Notes: generated by a model not told the origin, from the letters alone. Positions 6,749 through 15,644 are shown, numbered from the stretch's first letter. The stretch: DNA of 64,000 nucleotides from Glycomyces sp. NRRL B-16210 (GCF_000719515.1 NZ_JOGR01000002.1:1-64000); one strand, 5' to 3'. Numbers and translations: made by a program.

Positions 6749-9559
6749 CTACCGCATCGATTTCAGACCGCTTCGAATCCGCGCCAGGTCGCGGCGGCGC
6801 TTCTCGAACGTTGCGCCCGCTCCGATGAGGATCACGCCGCCGATCGCCGGCGGGATCCACACCGGGATGAGGTGCCACAGCAGCGTCAGCTCGTTGATCG
6901 TGACGACCGCCAGCGCGATCGACCCGAGCAGCAGCGGCGCCTGCCAGCGCCGCTGGAGTCCCGCGATGATGACGACGATGGCCGCCGCGCCGACGCCCAC
7001 GCGCCGTGCCGCGTCGGCGTCGCCGAGCGCCAGGATGAGGCTCGGCCCGATGCCGCCGATGATCGGCAGGGCCAGGGTCGACCACGACCCGGCCTGGGGT
7101 CGGCGCTCCAGGCGCCACAGGCCGATCGCGAACAGGATCGCCGCGGGCGGCGCGGTGAAGGCCTCCAGGACCGTGACGTCCAGGGCCGCCAGGAGCGTCC
7201 ACCATCCGAGCGTGCCGGTGCACAGCGCGGTGATCGTGTAGCCCCACTTGCGGACCGGGGCCATGATCGCGGCCCCCGCCAGGGCGAGGGTGTAGATGCC
7301 GAACTGGGCGGGCACGAAGAGAGTCCGCTCGTCGCCGGCGAACACCGCGTTGAGCCATTCGGCGAGTCCGGCGATGCCGATCGAGAAGCCCGCGAGGACG
7401 TGGGCGAGGATCGCGGCCAGGACCCGGTCGGGGCGGCTCTTGCGCGGCACGCCGACGGCGGCCACGAGCATGAGGGCGGCGGTGGCGGTGAGCCACAGCG
7501 GGATCCACTCGTCGGCGACGTCGAGCCGTTCGATGGCGGCGGCCGAGCCGGCGGTGATGGGGGCCCAGACGGTGACCGCGACCCAGCCGGTGCACCGGCC
7601 GGCGAGGGTGCCCGAGCCGATCGCGGTGGTCAGGCCGATGATCGCGCAGACGATGAACCCGAAGGTCGGGAGCGCGTCGAAGCGGACCGGGTCCCCGTGC
7701 CAGACCAGGATCACCGTGGAGACGACCGCGAAGGTCACCGCGAGGGCCACGGCGTCGAGCCGGTACCTGCGGGGGAGCAGCACCGAGGCGAACGCCAAGG
7801 CCGCCAGGACGATCGGGGTCTCCCAGGTAAACAGTCCGCCGGGTTCGGCGGTCTCGGCCAGGACCGCGAGGCCGCCGAGGGCCCCGATGGAGGCCGTCAG
7901 CGCGGTGCCCGCGCCGACCACGTAGGACGCGGTGCGGAGGGCGGCGGCCATCGGTTCGGGCACGCGCGGCGCGATGAGCCGGGCGGCGAGGAACACGACG
8001 AGGTAGGCGGCCAGGTCCGGGGCGTCGAAGGTGACCGCGGCGAACGCGGCGAGGGCGGTGAGCCCGGCGGTGGCGGCCGCGGCGAGCGGCCACGCGTCCT
8101 TGCCGCCGAGGAGGATGAGCGGGAGCAGCGCGGCGGCGAGGAGCGCGAGCGAGGGGATCACGAGCTCGGCCGATGCGGAGCGGATCGCGAGGGTCCACGC
8201 GCACAGCACGAGCGATCCGGCGGCCGAGGCGGCCACGAGCATGGTCGTCGGTGAGACGCCGAGGCGGCGGGCGAAGTGGACGCCGATGAGGTTCGCGGCG
8301 GCCAGGAGCGCGACGGCGGCGGCCACGGGCGGGACCACGGGCCCGTCGAGGCCGAAGGCCGCGCGCAGGCCCGCCGAGCAGCCGGCGACGACCGCGGCGC
8401 AGGTGAGGAACCGCGAGGCCCAAAGGTCCGAGCGGCCGAACGGGGCCGGGCGGTTGGCGGTGATCCAGGCGGCGGCGCCGAGCACGAGGGCGATGGTGAG
8501 CATGAGGACCACGGCTTTGCCGAGGGAGCTGGCGGCCGCGAAGGACGCGCCGACCGCGGCGAGCGGCAGGAGCGCCCAGCTGGTGGCGCTGAGTCGGGCC
8601 CAGGCCCGGTAGAGGGCGAGGACGGCGAGGACCCCGGCGGTCCAGGTGCCGACGGTCTCGGGGCCGAAGTCGGCGCCTTCGGGCCGGTACAGGTAGTACC
8701 CGGCCAAGGTGGTGCACCACAGGGCGAGCGAGGCGAGGGCCGCGAAGGTCTCGGCGGTGGCCCACAGCCGGAACCGCTTGAACGCGAACGGGACGGCGAG
8801 CAGCAGGAGGGTCACGCCGCCGAGGATGGCGGCCCGGCCGCCGTCGCCGAGGTTGCGCCAGGCGACGGCGGTGAAGATGATGATCGCGGCGGCCACGAGG
8901 AGGCCGCCGAGGCTCAGGAGCACGGTCTGGACGGTCTTGGTGCCGACTTCGCCGCGGTCGCGTTTGGGGGCGTAGGGCGAGCCGGGCGGCATCGGGTAGG
9001 CGGGGGCCGCCGGTGCGCCGCCGGGCGGCGTGTTCGGCGGCTGGGGCGCTCCGTGCGGCGTCGCTGCGGGCGTCGGGTGCTGCGGTGCGGCTCCGGTGGG
9101 CGTCTGCGGCGAGGCGGGGGCCTGCGGCGTCTGCCGGCCCGCCGGGTGCGGTCCGGTCGGCGCGCCGGGCGCGAGCGGCGAGGTGCCTTGACCCGGTTGC
9201 GCGGCGGGTGCGGGCGGGGTGGCTTCGGCCGCGCCCTGCGTCTCGGGACCGGATTGCGAGACCGGTCGGCCCGGCACGGCCGGGGTCGTCGGGGCGGGTC
9301 CGGGCGCTTGCGGCCCGGGCGGGGTGTGCGCGGCCTGGGCCTCGGCCCGGTAGCGCGCGGCGACCTCGGCGAGGTCGCCGAGGACCCCGCGGCGCTCGGT
9401 CTCGACGGCGGCGCGGCTCTGGAGGGTCGCGGGCATCGCGGCCAGGACCGCGTCGAGTTCGCTGAGCCGCGACAGCAGCGGTTCGGGTCCGCGTCCGCAC
9501 GAAGCGCATCGCTCGGCCGTGGAGGGGCGTCCGCAGCGTGGGCAGTTGTACGTTGTCAT
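6749..9559 (-). CDS. Large zinc-ribbon, Pro-rich, many-helix membrane protein
   Basis: The 936-aa protein has three parts. Residues 1-22 form a Cys4 zinc ribbon (C6-x2-C9 and C18-x2-C21). A helical stretch and a Pro/Ala/Gly-rich linker rich in TPP and PGG units run to about residue 200. The remainder is almost continuous hydrophobic helices, at least twenty membrane segments by eye, separated by very short loops. It resembles the actinobacterial membrane proteins annotated as SCO7613 C-terminal domain proteins; no biochemical function is known to me for these. Start: ATG at 9559; a GTG two codons earlier is an alternative. No clear ribosome-binding site. Confidence 0.85.
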   Translation of the reverse strand: MTTYNCPRCGRPSTAERCASCGRGPEPLLSRLSELDAVLAAMPATLQSRAAVETERRGVLGDLAEVAARYRAEAQAAHTPPGPQAPGPAPTTPAVPGRPVSQSGPETQGAAEATPPAPAAQPGQGTSPLAPGAPTGPHPAGRQTPQAPASPQTPTGAAPQHPTPAATPHGAPQPPNTPPGGAPAAPAYPMPPGSPYAPKRDRGEVGTKTVQTVLLSLGGLLVAAAIIIFTAVAWRNLGDGGRAAILGGVTLLLLAVPFAFKRFRLWATAETFAALASLALWCTTLAGYYLYRPEGADFGPETVGTWTAGVLAVLALYRAWARLSATSWALLPLAAVGASFAAASSLGKAVVLMLTIALVLGAAAWITANRPAPFGRSDLWASRFLTCAAVVAGCSAGLRAAFGLDGPVVPPVAAAVALLAAANLIGVHFARRLGVSPTTMLVAASAAGSLVLCAWTLAIRSASAELVIPSLALLAAALLPLILLGGKDAWPLAAAATAGLTALAAFAAVTFDAPDLAAYLVVFLAARLIAPRVPEPMAAALRTASYVVGAGTALTASIGALGGLAVLAETAEPGGLFTWETPIVLAALAFASVLLPRRYRLDAVALAVTFAVVSTVILVWHGDPVRFDALPTFGFIVCAIIGLTTAIGSGTLAGRCTGWVAVTVWAPITAGSAAAIERLDVADEWIPLWLTATAALMLVAAVGVPRKSRPDRVLAAILAHVLAGFSIGIAGLAEWLNAVFAGDERTLFVPAQFGIYTLALAGAAIMAPVRKWGYTITALCTGTLGWWTLLAALDVTVLEAFTAPPAAILFAIGLWRLERRPQAGSWSTLALPIIGGIGPSLILALGDADAARRVGVGAAAIVVIIAGLQRRWQAPLLLGSIALAVVTINELTLLWHLIPVWIPPAIGGVILIGAGATFEKRRRDLARIRSGLKSMR

Positions 9560-9867
9560 GTGCACAGTGTGGCGGGCCTGTCAAATGCTCGGTCGGGCAA
9601 TTCGGACACATTTTGTGCATGTCGCACAACGGACCGCTCCTCCGGGTGAAGGATCCGACACCGAATTCTTCAGGATTCCTCTAAACGGACCACTGCCGGG
9701 CCGGTGCCTTCCCGCGCACCGGACGTGCGGCGTCGGGCCCGCCCGCGAACGTTCGGGCGATCGGCCTCGGGCCGCGACCGGTGCCGCGAGCGCCCGCAGC
9801 GATGGGAACGGGCCCCGCAGCGATGCTGCGGGGCCCGTTCCGTCGGGAGGAGGATAAGCGTTTCGCG
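9560..9867. other. Intergenic region between two minus-strand genes
   Basis: About 308 bp. It holds the hairpin at 9805-9841 that follows the 9868-10710 gene, and presumably the promoter of the 6749-9559 gene: on the minus strand a TTGACA lies about 20 nt before that start, but no well-placed -10 follows. No gene seen. Confidence 0.5.
9805..9841 (-). terminator. 17-bp hairpin, terminator of the 9868-10710 gene
   Basis: A perfect 17-bp stem (9805-9821 with 9825-9841) with loop GAT begins 27 bp after the stop of the lysozyme-like gene. There is no T tract, as is common for actinobacterial terminators. Confidence 0.7.
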
Positions 9868-10710
9868 CTAGGCGGACTCGTAGGCCTCGATGATCGTCCA
9901 GGCCTCGTCCTCCCACTGGGCGTAGTGGTCGGGGTACGCCGAGATCTGGACCGCCTGCGCGGCCTGGGCGATCGACATGCCCTCCCAGCCGCTCACCTTC
10001 GCGAGGGTGTTGTAGAACTTGCTCGCCGAGGTGCTCACGTCCATGAGCTCCTCGACCGAGCCCCAGCCCATCGAGGTGCGCTGCTGGAAGATGCCGACCG
10101 AGTCGTGGTCGGAGTAGGTCACCGAGGAGTCGGTGTATTCGAAGCTCTCCGGGACGGCCTCGGAGGCGGCGTTGTACATCTTCGCCTCCTGCATCGCGGT
10201 GGCGAGGGCGACGGCCCAGCCGCGCTCCTCGAAGCCCAGCTCCTTGCCGGTCTCGATGATGGTCACGGCGTTGGCGAGCTGCTCGGAGTCGAGTCCGGCG
10301 GTGCCCGAGTCGAGCACGACCGGCCCGGCCGGCTCCTTGGCGGGCTCGGGGGCCTCCTCGGCCTCCTCCGCTTCGGCGGCCTCCTCGGAGGTCGCCTCCT
10401 CCTCCGCGGCGGCCTCCTCGACCGCTTCCTCGGTCGTCTCCTCGGCCTCGGTCGACTCCTCGGGCTCCTGGGCCGCGGCGACCTGGGGGGCCGCCGGCTC
10501 GTCCTCGCCGGCGAGGGCCCACGCGGCGGTGGCGCCCGAGCCGGTGAGCACGGCGGCCGCGAGGGCGACGACCGCGATGCGGCGCGCCCGCTTCCCATTG
10601 GGGTGCTCGTCCTTGAATCCCGCGAGGGTGTTGCCCAGCCGCTGGGAGACCGCGGCGGCGGCGCTCCGGACCGAACCGGTCACGCCTTCGATGATCTTGG
10701 TGATCTGCAC
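9868..10710 (-). CDS. Membrane-anchored lysozyme-like cell-wall protein
   Basis: The 280-aa protein has a cytoplasmic basic N terminus, one membrane segment (about residues 44-67), a long Ala/Glu repeat region (about 70-130) that probably spans the wall, and a C-terminal domain of about 140 residues. That domain has the pattern ALATAMQEAKMYN ... DHDSVGIFQQRTSMGWG ... FYNTLAKVSGW ... AAQAVQISAYPDHYAQWE, typical of actinobacterial lytic-transglycosylase-like domains, with Glu in MQEAK as candidate acid. Substrate peptidoglycan is inferred from the fold only. GTG start at 10710 sits exactly 6 nt after TACGGT, so the mRNA is probably leaderless. Confidence 0.85.
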   Translation of the reverse strand: MQITKIIEGVTGSVRSAAAAVSQRLGNTLAGFKDEHPNGKRARRIAVVALAAAVLTGSGATAAWALAGEDEPAAPQVAAAQEPEESTEAEETTEEAVEEAAAEEEATSEEAAEAEEAEEAPEPAKEPAGPVVLDSGTAGLDSEQLANAVTIIETGKELGFEERGWAVALATAMQEAKMYNAASEAVPESFEYTDSSVTYSDHDSVGIFQQRTSMGWGSVEELMDVSTSASKFYNTLAKVSGWEGMSIAQAAQAVQISAYPDHYAQWEDEAWTIIEAYESA

Positions 10711-10716
10711 TCGGCA

Positions 10717-10744
10717 ACCGTAGGGACCGAAACACGCGGGTCAA
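10717..10744 (-). promoter_or_regulatory. Promoter TTGACC-N16-TACGGT of the lysozyme-like gene
   Basis: On the minus strand TTGACC (10744-10739) and TACGGT (10722-10717) are 16 nt apart, and the GTG start codon follows 6 nt after the -10. The spacing places the transcript start at or next to the start codon. Confidence 0.65.
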
Positions 10745-10878
10745 AGCCGCTCGTTACCACAGAATCCAAGGTCAGACGGGGGTTCCTCGTCAGTAGGTCA
10801 GCGCCGGGGCGTTTGCCCGGTACCGCCCCTATCGTCGGCGGCGCCCGAGCGCGTCACCGCTGCCGCCCGACCCCGTCG

Positions 10879-10956
10879 GGACACGGGACGAGCCCGGCCT
10901 CGTCCTTTCGGTTGAGTCCGGGCTCGTCGCAAAGATAAAGTGACGGTCGTCACTTT
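10879..10956 (-). terminator. Paired hairpins downstream of fadB
   Basis: Two stems lie 50-130 bp beyond the fadB stop. The nearer is a 9-bp palindrome with a 2-nt centre (arms AAAGTGACG and CGTCACTTT, 10937-10956) followed on the minus strand by ATCTTT. The farther has 11-bp arms (GACGAGCCCGG and its complement, about 10884-10929) around an imperfect inner stem. Together they probably end the fadA-fadB transcript; the palindrome could alternatively be an operator. Confidence 0.55.
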
Positions 10957-11005
10957 CACTCGTGATCGTGGGAGCCTTCCCGCGATCACCTATCCGCTGG
11001 TCACT

Positions 11006-13102
11006 CTATGAATCGACGGCCTCGCCGAGAGCGAGCGGCCTTCCGGACACCGCGGTCGAAATCCCCTCCCGGTCCAGGTACGGCGTCAGCCCGCCCAACC
11101 AGAACGGGAACCCCGCGCCCATGATCATCGCCAGGTCGACCTGCTTCGCCGAAGGCACCACGCCCTCGTCGAGCATGAACCGGACCTCCTCGGCCAGGCC
11201 CCGGAGCACCCGCTCCTTGACCTCCTCGGCCGACGACGCCTCGTCGCCCAACTTCACCAGCGACTTCGCCGCCTCCGTCAGCCGCCCCTTGCCCTTCGCC
11301 TCCGCGTCGAACACCGGGAAGTCCGCCTCGGCCAGCAGCCGCAGGTTCTCCGACAGCGGGAACCGCGGCCCCAGGTCCTCGTTCAAGTGCTGGCACAAGT
11401 GCCACGACACCTGGAGGCCCACCAGCTCCAGCAGCGCGAACGGCCGCATCGGCAGCCCCAGCTCGTCCAGCGCCACATCGGCCACCTCGACCGGCGTGCC
11501 CGCGTCCACCGCACCGGTGACCTCCGCGAGCATCCGGCCCAGCAGCCGGTTCACGATGAACGCCGGACGGTCGGCCGAACCCACCGCGGTCTTCTTCAGC
11601 TTCTTCGCCACCGCGTACGCCGTCGACAGCGTCGCGGCGTCGGTCGACTCGGTCGCGATGACCTCCACCAGCGGCATGACCGCCACCGGGTTGAAGAAGT
11701 GCATCCCCACCAGCCGCTCGGGGTGCGCCAGACCCGACGCCATCGCCGTGATCGACAGCCCCGAGGTGTTCGTGACCAGCAGGCACTCCTCCGGGACGAG
11801 CGACTCGACCTCGGCGAACACCGCCTGCTTGACCTTCAGCTCCTCGAAGACCGCCTCGATCACCAGATCGCAGTCGCCGTACACCGACTTGTCCGCGCTC
11901 GCCGACACCAGCGAACGCAGCTTCGCGGCCTTCAGCTTCGAGGCCCGGCCCTTCGCCTCCAGCTTGTCGATCTCGGCCCGCACGTAAGCCAGGCCCTTCT
12001 GCGCCCGGTCCTCGTCCAGGTCGGTCATGACCACCGGCACCTCGAGGCGCCGCGCGAACATGAGCGCGATCTGCCCGGCCATGAGCCCGGCCCCGACCAC
12101 GCCGACCTTGCCGATCTCCTTCGCCAGCCCCGGGCTCGGCGCGCCCTCTGGACGCTTCCCGAGCGCGCGCACCAGGTTGAACGCGTAGATGCTCGCCTGG
12201 AACTGCGGCCCGACCTCCAGATCCGCCAGCGCCTCGTCCTCGGCCAGCGAGCCCTCCTCGAAGGAGGCCGTGCGCGCCAGCTCCAGCAGGTCCACCGCCC
12301 GCACCGCCGCCGCCGAGGCGTTGTGGACCTTCTCGTCCACGAGCTTGCGAACCCCGGCCACGACCTGCGGCCACGACTCGCGGTCGATCGCCGCGCGCTC
12401 CACCGCCAGCTCACCGGAGGCGACCTTGACCGCCCACTCCAGCGACTCCTCCAGGAAGTCCGCGGCCTCGAACTGCGCGTCGGCGATGCCCAGCGGCACC
12501 AGGTCGGTCCCGCGCAGCATCTTGTTCTGGTTCAGCGGGTTGCCGACGATGACCTGCGCGGCCTTCTCGACCCCGATGAGGTTCGGCAGGATCTGCGAGC
12601 CGCCCCAACCGGGGATGAGCCCGATCGAGACCTCCGGCAGGCCCAGCCCGACCGCGCTGGCGCTCACCGTCCGGTAGTGGCAGTGCAGCGCCAGCTCGAA
12701 GCCGCCGCCGAGCGCGGTGCCGTTGACGAACGCGAACGTGGGGACCGCGGAGTCCTTGAGCCGCTTGTAGACCGCGTGCCCGGCCTGGGCGAGCGCCAGG
12801 CCCTGCTCGCGCGATTCCAGCAGCGGCATGAGCTTGATGTCGGCGCCGGCCAGGAAGATGAACGGCTTCCCGGTGACGGCGATGAGCTTGAGGTCCTCGG
12901 CGGCCTCGACCTCGTCGAGGGCGCGCCACAGGTTCTTGAGCCCGCCGGGCCCGAAGGAGCTGGGCTTGGTGTGGTCGAAGCCGTTGTCGAGCGTGATGAT
13001 CGCGGCCCTGCCGCCGAGCCCGCGGGGCTCCAGGTAGCGGACGTGGGCCTCGGTGACGACCTCTTCGTCGAAATCGGGAAGATCGAGCGGCGTCGCGTAC
13101 AT
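11006..13102 (-). CDS. fadB: Fatty-acid oxidation multifunctional protein (enoyl-CoA hydratase / 3-hydroxyacyl-CoA dehydrogenase)
   Basis: The 698-aa protein carries an N-terminal crotonase domain with GTALGGGFELALHCHY (oxyanion-hole and Glu region) and PEVSIGLIPGWGGSQ, then an NAD-binding domain starting GVVGAGLMAGQIA, the dehydrogenase motif TNTSGLSI and MHFFNPVAVMPLVEV (catalytic His), and a C-terminal 3HCDH domain. It hydrates 2-enoyl-CoA and oxidises the 3-hydroxyacyl-CoA. It is the second gene of a fadA-fadB pair; its ATG shares one base with the thiolase stop (TAATG), indicating coupling. Length is typical of actinobacterial FadB. Confidence 0.95.
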   Translation of the reverse strand: MYATPLDLPDFDEEVVTEAHVRYLEPRGLGGRAAIITLDNGFDHTKPSSFGPGGLKNLWRALDEVEAAEDLKLIAVTGKPFIFLAGADIKLMPLLESREQGLALAQAGHAVYKRLKDSAVPTFAFVNGTALGGGFELALHCHYRTVSASAVGLGLPEVSIGLIPGWGGSQILPNLIGVEKAAQVIVGNPLNQNKMLRGTDLVPLGIADAQFEAADFLEESLEWAVKVASGELAVERAAIDRESWPQVVAGVRKLVDEKVHNASAAAVRAVDLLELARTASFEEGSLAEDEALADLEVGPQFQASIYAFNLVRALGKRPEGAPSPGLAKEIGKVGVVGAGLMAGQIALMFARRLEVPVVMTDLDEDRAQKGLAYVRAEIDKLEAKGRASKLKAAKLRSLVSASADKSVYGDCDLVIEAVFEELKVKQAVFAEVESLVPEECLLVTNTSGLSITAMASGLAHPERLVGMHFFNPVAVMPLVEVIATESTDAATLSTAYAVAKKLKKTAVGSADRPAFIVNRLLGRMLAEVTGAVDAGTPVEVADVALDELGLPMRPFALLELVGLQVSWHLCQHLNEDLGPRFPLSENLRLLAEADFPVFDAEAKGKGRLTEAAKSLVKLGDEASSAEEVKERVLRGLAEEVRFMLDEGVVPSAKQVDLAMIMGAGFPFWLGGLTPYLDREGISTAVSGRPLALGEAVDS

Positions 13103-14289
13103 TACTTGGCCCCCTTGAAGTTCGGGTTCTCCCAGATGACGGTGCCGCCCTGGCCGAGGCCGACGCACATGGTGGTGACGCCGTAGCGCACCTCGGGGTG
13201 CTCGGCGAACTCGCGGGCGAGCTGGGTCATCAACCGCACCCCCGAGGACGCGAGCGGGTGGCCCATGGCGATCGCCCCGCCCCACGGGTTGACCCGCGGG
13301 TCGTCGTCGGCGATCTTGAAGTGGTCGAGGAAGGCCAGCACCTGCACCGCGAAGGCCTCGTTGATCTCGAACAGGCCGATGTCGTCGATGGTGAGCCCGG
13401 CGCGGGCCAGGGCCTTCTCGGTGGCCGGGATGGGCCCGACGCCCATGGTCTCGGGATCGACGCCGGAGAACGCGAAGCCGACCATCCTCATGGCGACCGG
13501 CAGCCCCAGTTCGGCGGCGGTCTCGGCGTCGGCCAGCAGGCACGCGGTGGCGCCGTCGGTCAGCGGCGCGGCGGTGCCGGCGGTGACGCGCCCGTGCGGG
13601 CGGAACGGGGTCCGCAGGTTCGCGAGGCCCTCGAGGGTGGTGCCGGGCCGGGGCAGCTCGTCGGCGGTTGCGACGGTCCAGCCCTCGTCGGAGCGGGCGG
13701 CCATCGTGGTGATGTCCTCGGTGAGGCGCTCGACGGCGGCGGCGTAGCGCTGCTGGGTGCCCACGGCGTAGGCGTCGGCGCGCTCCTTGGTGATCGACGG
13801 GAACAGGTCGTGCAGGTTCTCGGCGGTGTTGCCCATGTTGAGCGCTTCGGGGTCGACCAGCTTCTCCGCGATGATGCGCGGGTTGGGGTCGACGCCTTCT
13901 CCCATGGGGTGGTTCGACATCGACTCGACGCCCCCGGCGATGGCGATGTCGTACTGGCGCGAGGCGATCGCGGCGGACACGTTGGTCACGGCCGTCATCG
14001 CCCCCGCGCACATGCGGTCGATGGAGTAGCCCGGGACGGTTCGCGGGAGCCCGGCCAGGAGCGCGGCGGTGCGGCCGAGCGTGAGGCCCTGGTCGCCGAT
14101 CTGCGTGGTGGCCGCCAGTGCCACCTCGTCGACCCGCTCAGGCGGCAGCCCCGGGTTGCGGCGCAGCAGCGTCCTGATGCAGCGGATGATCAAGTCGTCA
14201 GCGCGGGTCTCCTCGAAGAGTTTCCCCGCCTTGCCGAACGGGGTCCGTACCCCGTCGACGAAGACGACATCGCGGATGGTGTCGTTCAC
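13102..14289 (-). CDS. fadA: Acetyl-CoA acyltransferase (3-ketoacyl-CoA thiolase)
   Basis: This 395-aa thiolase catalyses the last, CoA-dependent cleavage of beta-oxidation. The nucleophile lies in IDRMCAGAMTAV, and the C-terminal motifs NEAFAVQVLAFLDHF, NPWGGAIAMGHPLASSGVR and CVGLGQGG (catalytic Cys) are intact. GTG start at 14289 with a strong AAAGGAGG ribosome-binding site. It is the promoter-proximal gene of the operon with fadB. A candidate operator lies about 40 bp upstream. Confidence 0.96.
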   Translation of the reverse strand: MNDTIRDVVFVDGVRTPFGKAGKLFEETRADDLIIRCIRTLLRRNPGLPPERVDEVALAATTQIGDQGLTLGRTAALLAGLPRTVPGYSIDRMCAGAMTAVTNVSAAIASRQYDIAIAGGVESMSNHPMGEGVDPNPRIIAEKLVDPEALNMGNTAENLHDLFPSITKERADAYAVGTQQRYAAAVERLTEDITTMAARSDEGWTVATADELPRPGTTLEGLANLRTPFRPHGRVTAGTAAPLTDGATACLLADAETAAELGLPVAMRMVGFAFSGVDPETMGVGPIPATEKALARAGLTIDDIGLFEINEAFAVQVLAFLDHFKIADDDPRVNPWGGAIAMGHPLASSGVRLMTQLAREFAEHPEVRYGVTTMCVGLGQGGTVIWENPNFKGAK

Positions 14290-14328
14290 GCCAGCCCCTC
14301 CTTTGGGTATGCAACGTCACAGCCTATG

Positions 14329-14342
14329 TTACCCGCAAGTAA
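14329..14342. promoter_or_regulatory. Inverted repeat TTAC-N6-GTAA upstream of fadA
   Basis: TTAC and GTAA are separated by CCGCAA, 39 bp before the fadA start and overlapping its likely promoter (minus-strand TAACAT or TAGGCT as -10). The shape resembles binding sites of TetR-family repressors of fatty-acid degradation. The regulator is not in the window, so the assignment is inference. Confidence 0.45.
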
Positions 14343-14454
14343 GTTCATTGTCGCGGCCCCACCCAGCCTAGGGCCCGGCGCGCCGCAAGAGGTGCGTTCT
14401 CGCAGGTGGCGCCCATCGAATGTGCGTGTAGCGGCGCGTGCCTACGCTGGGGCC

Positions 14455-15369
14455 ATGAGCATCCCGCCCCCGCCCCACGCCGCCCCGCCGCCCGGTCCTC
14501 CGCAGCAGCCCTACGGCGGCCCGCCCCCTTATGGGGCGCCGCCGTACGGAGCCCCGCCCGGGGCCTACCCGAATCCGTACGGCCACCCGCCGGTCATGCC
14601 GCAGCCGCCGCGCCGCAACGGGGCGGTGGTCGCCGTCGTGGCGGTCGTCGCGGTCGCCCTCCTCGCCCTCGCCGGCGGCGCGTACTTCGTGCTCTCCGAT
14701 GACGACGCCGAGCCGCCGACCTCCCAGGCGAGCGAGGCGACCTCCGAACCGGCCGAGGCCGAGGCCAACCCGCTGGCCCACCCGGACGCGCGGGACCTCA
14801 CCGCCGACGCCGGACCGTTCGAGTCGACCGAGGGCTACGTGACCTTCACCGACGAGGAGGACGTGTGGGTGCCCGAGTTCGACGGGGGCTGGACCCGCAC
14901 GGCCCAGGCCGACCTGAAGGGCGCCAGAGTCAGCTTCGACTACGTCCGGGACGGGTCGTACCTGGCCGGGGCCTCCTGCTACACGGCCTCGGACCGCGGC
15001 ATCGCGATCGAGGACTTCACCGACGACCGCGCCGTGTTCGACGCGGTCGAGGGCTCCCTGCGCGAGACCCGCGGGCCCGGCGCGGAGTTCGCGTCCGTCG
15101 AGGACCCCGAGTTCTCGCACTACCTGATCGACGGGCGGGCCGCGACGGTCGGCGAGGTCCGGTTCGAGTGGACCGCCTCGACCGATCCGGAGACCGGCGA
15201 GCGACAAGAGGTCATGTGGAGCGAGCACTGGGGCTACCTCGCGATCGAGCGCGGCGAGGACGAGCCCGCGATCTGCTCCTACGGCGAATGGCTCGACGGC
15301 GTCATCAGCGAGCCGAACCACGCCCGCGACGCCGTGGAATGGCTCCTGGAAGCCCGCGTCCGCGCCTGA
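14455..15369 (+). CDS. Pro-rich N-terminus, single-pass membrane-anchored extracellular protein of unknown function
   Basis: The 304-aa protein starts with about 55 residues of Pro/Gly/Tyr-rich sequence (PPYGAPPYGAPP type), then one membrane helix (about 58-81), an acidic Ser/Glu linker and an extracellular domain of about 200 residues that contains two Cys (SCYTAS and ICSYGEW), perhaps a disulphide. This layout is common in actinobacteria; I do not recognise the outer domain. The ATG lies 6 nt after TACGCT, so translation is probably leaderless. Divergent from fadA. Confidence 0.8.
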   Translation: MSIPPPPHAAPPPGPPQQPYGGPPPYGAPPYGAPPGAYPNPYGHPPVMPQPPRRNGAVVAVVAVVAVALLALAGGAYFVLSDDDAEPPTSQASEATSEPAEAEANPLAHPDARDLTADAGPFESTEGYVTFTDEEDVWVPEFDGGWTRTAQADLKGARVSFDYVRDGSYLAGASCYTASDRGIAIEDFTDDRAVFDAVEGSLRETRGPGAEFASVEDPEFSHYLIDGRAATVGEVRFEWTASTDPETGERQEVMWSEHWGYLAIERGEDEPAICSYGEWLDGVISEPNHARDAVEWLLEARVRA

Positions 15370-15377
15370 CCTCCGCG

Positions 15378-15581
15378 AAGCGTGTCGAGGCCTTCGACCT
15401 CGCCGCGGCCGACATGATTCCGCGAGTGACCGCCGAACGGGACCGAATCGGGCGCCCGATCTCCATGGAGGACGCCCAGATGGCGGCCATCTGCCTTTCC
15501 CGCAGGGCCATGCTCGCCACCCGGAACACCAAGGACTTCGACGGGCTCGGCATCACCCTGATCAACCCCTGGGAGCACTGA
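15378..15581 (+). pseudogene. C-terminal remnant of a VapC/FitB-type PIN-domain toxin
   Basis: The last 65-70 codons of this frame read like the C terminus of FitB/VapC RNases: AFDLAAADMIPRV, GRPISMEDAQMAAICLSR, ATRNTKDFDGLGI, NPW. The N-terminal half with the first catalytic Asp and the middle Glu is absent; upstream the frame runs into the 14455-15369 gene. No antitoxin gene is adjacent. An in-frame ATG at 15414 exists but any product would lack the active site. I read it as a decayed toxin-antitoxin locus. Confidence 0.7.
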
Positions 15582-15607
15582 CCGGAACCCCCGGCGGAGA
15601 CCGACGA

Positions 15608-15632
15608 GGGCAACGGCTCCGCGCCGCTGCCC
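15608..15632 (+). terminator. Hairpin between convergent genes
   Basis: Arms GGGCAACGGC (15608-15617) and GCCGCTGCCC (15623-15632) pair with one mismatch around a 5-nt loop and are followed by TTT. It lies between the toxin remnant and the end of the RNase D gene. Confidence 0.55.
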
Positions 15633-15644
15633 TTTCGCGTCGGC

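Noticed and set aside
5219..8254. A 1011-codon open frame overlapping dxs and the following region
   Set aside because: It is out of frame with the well-supported dxs and extremely rich in Arg, Pro and Gly; it is a GC-bias shadow.
13198..14454. Upstream extension of the Pro-rich membrane protein through the thiolase gene
   Set aside because: The extension is antisense to fadA and has no protein-like composition; the ATG at 14455 with its -10 explains the gene.
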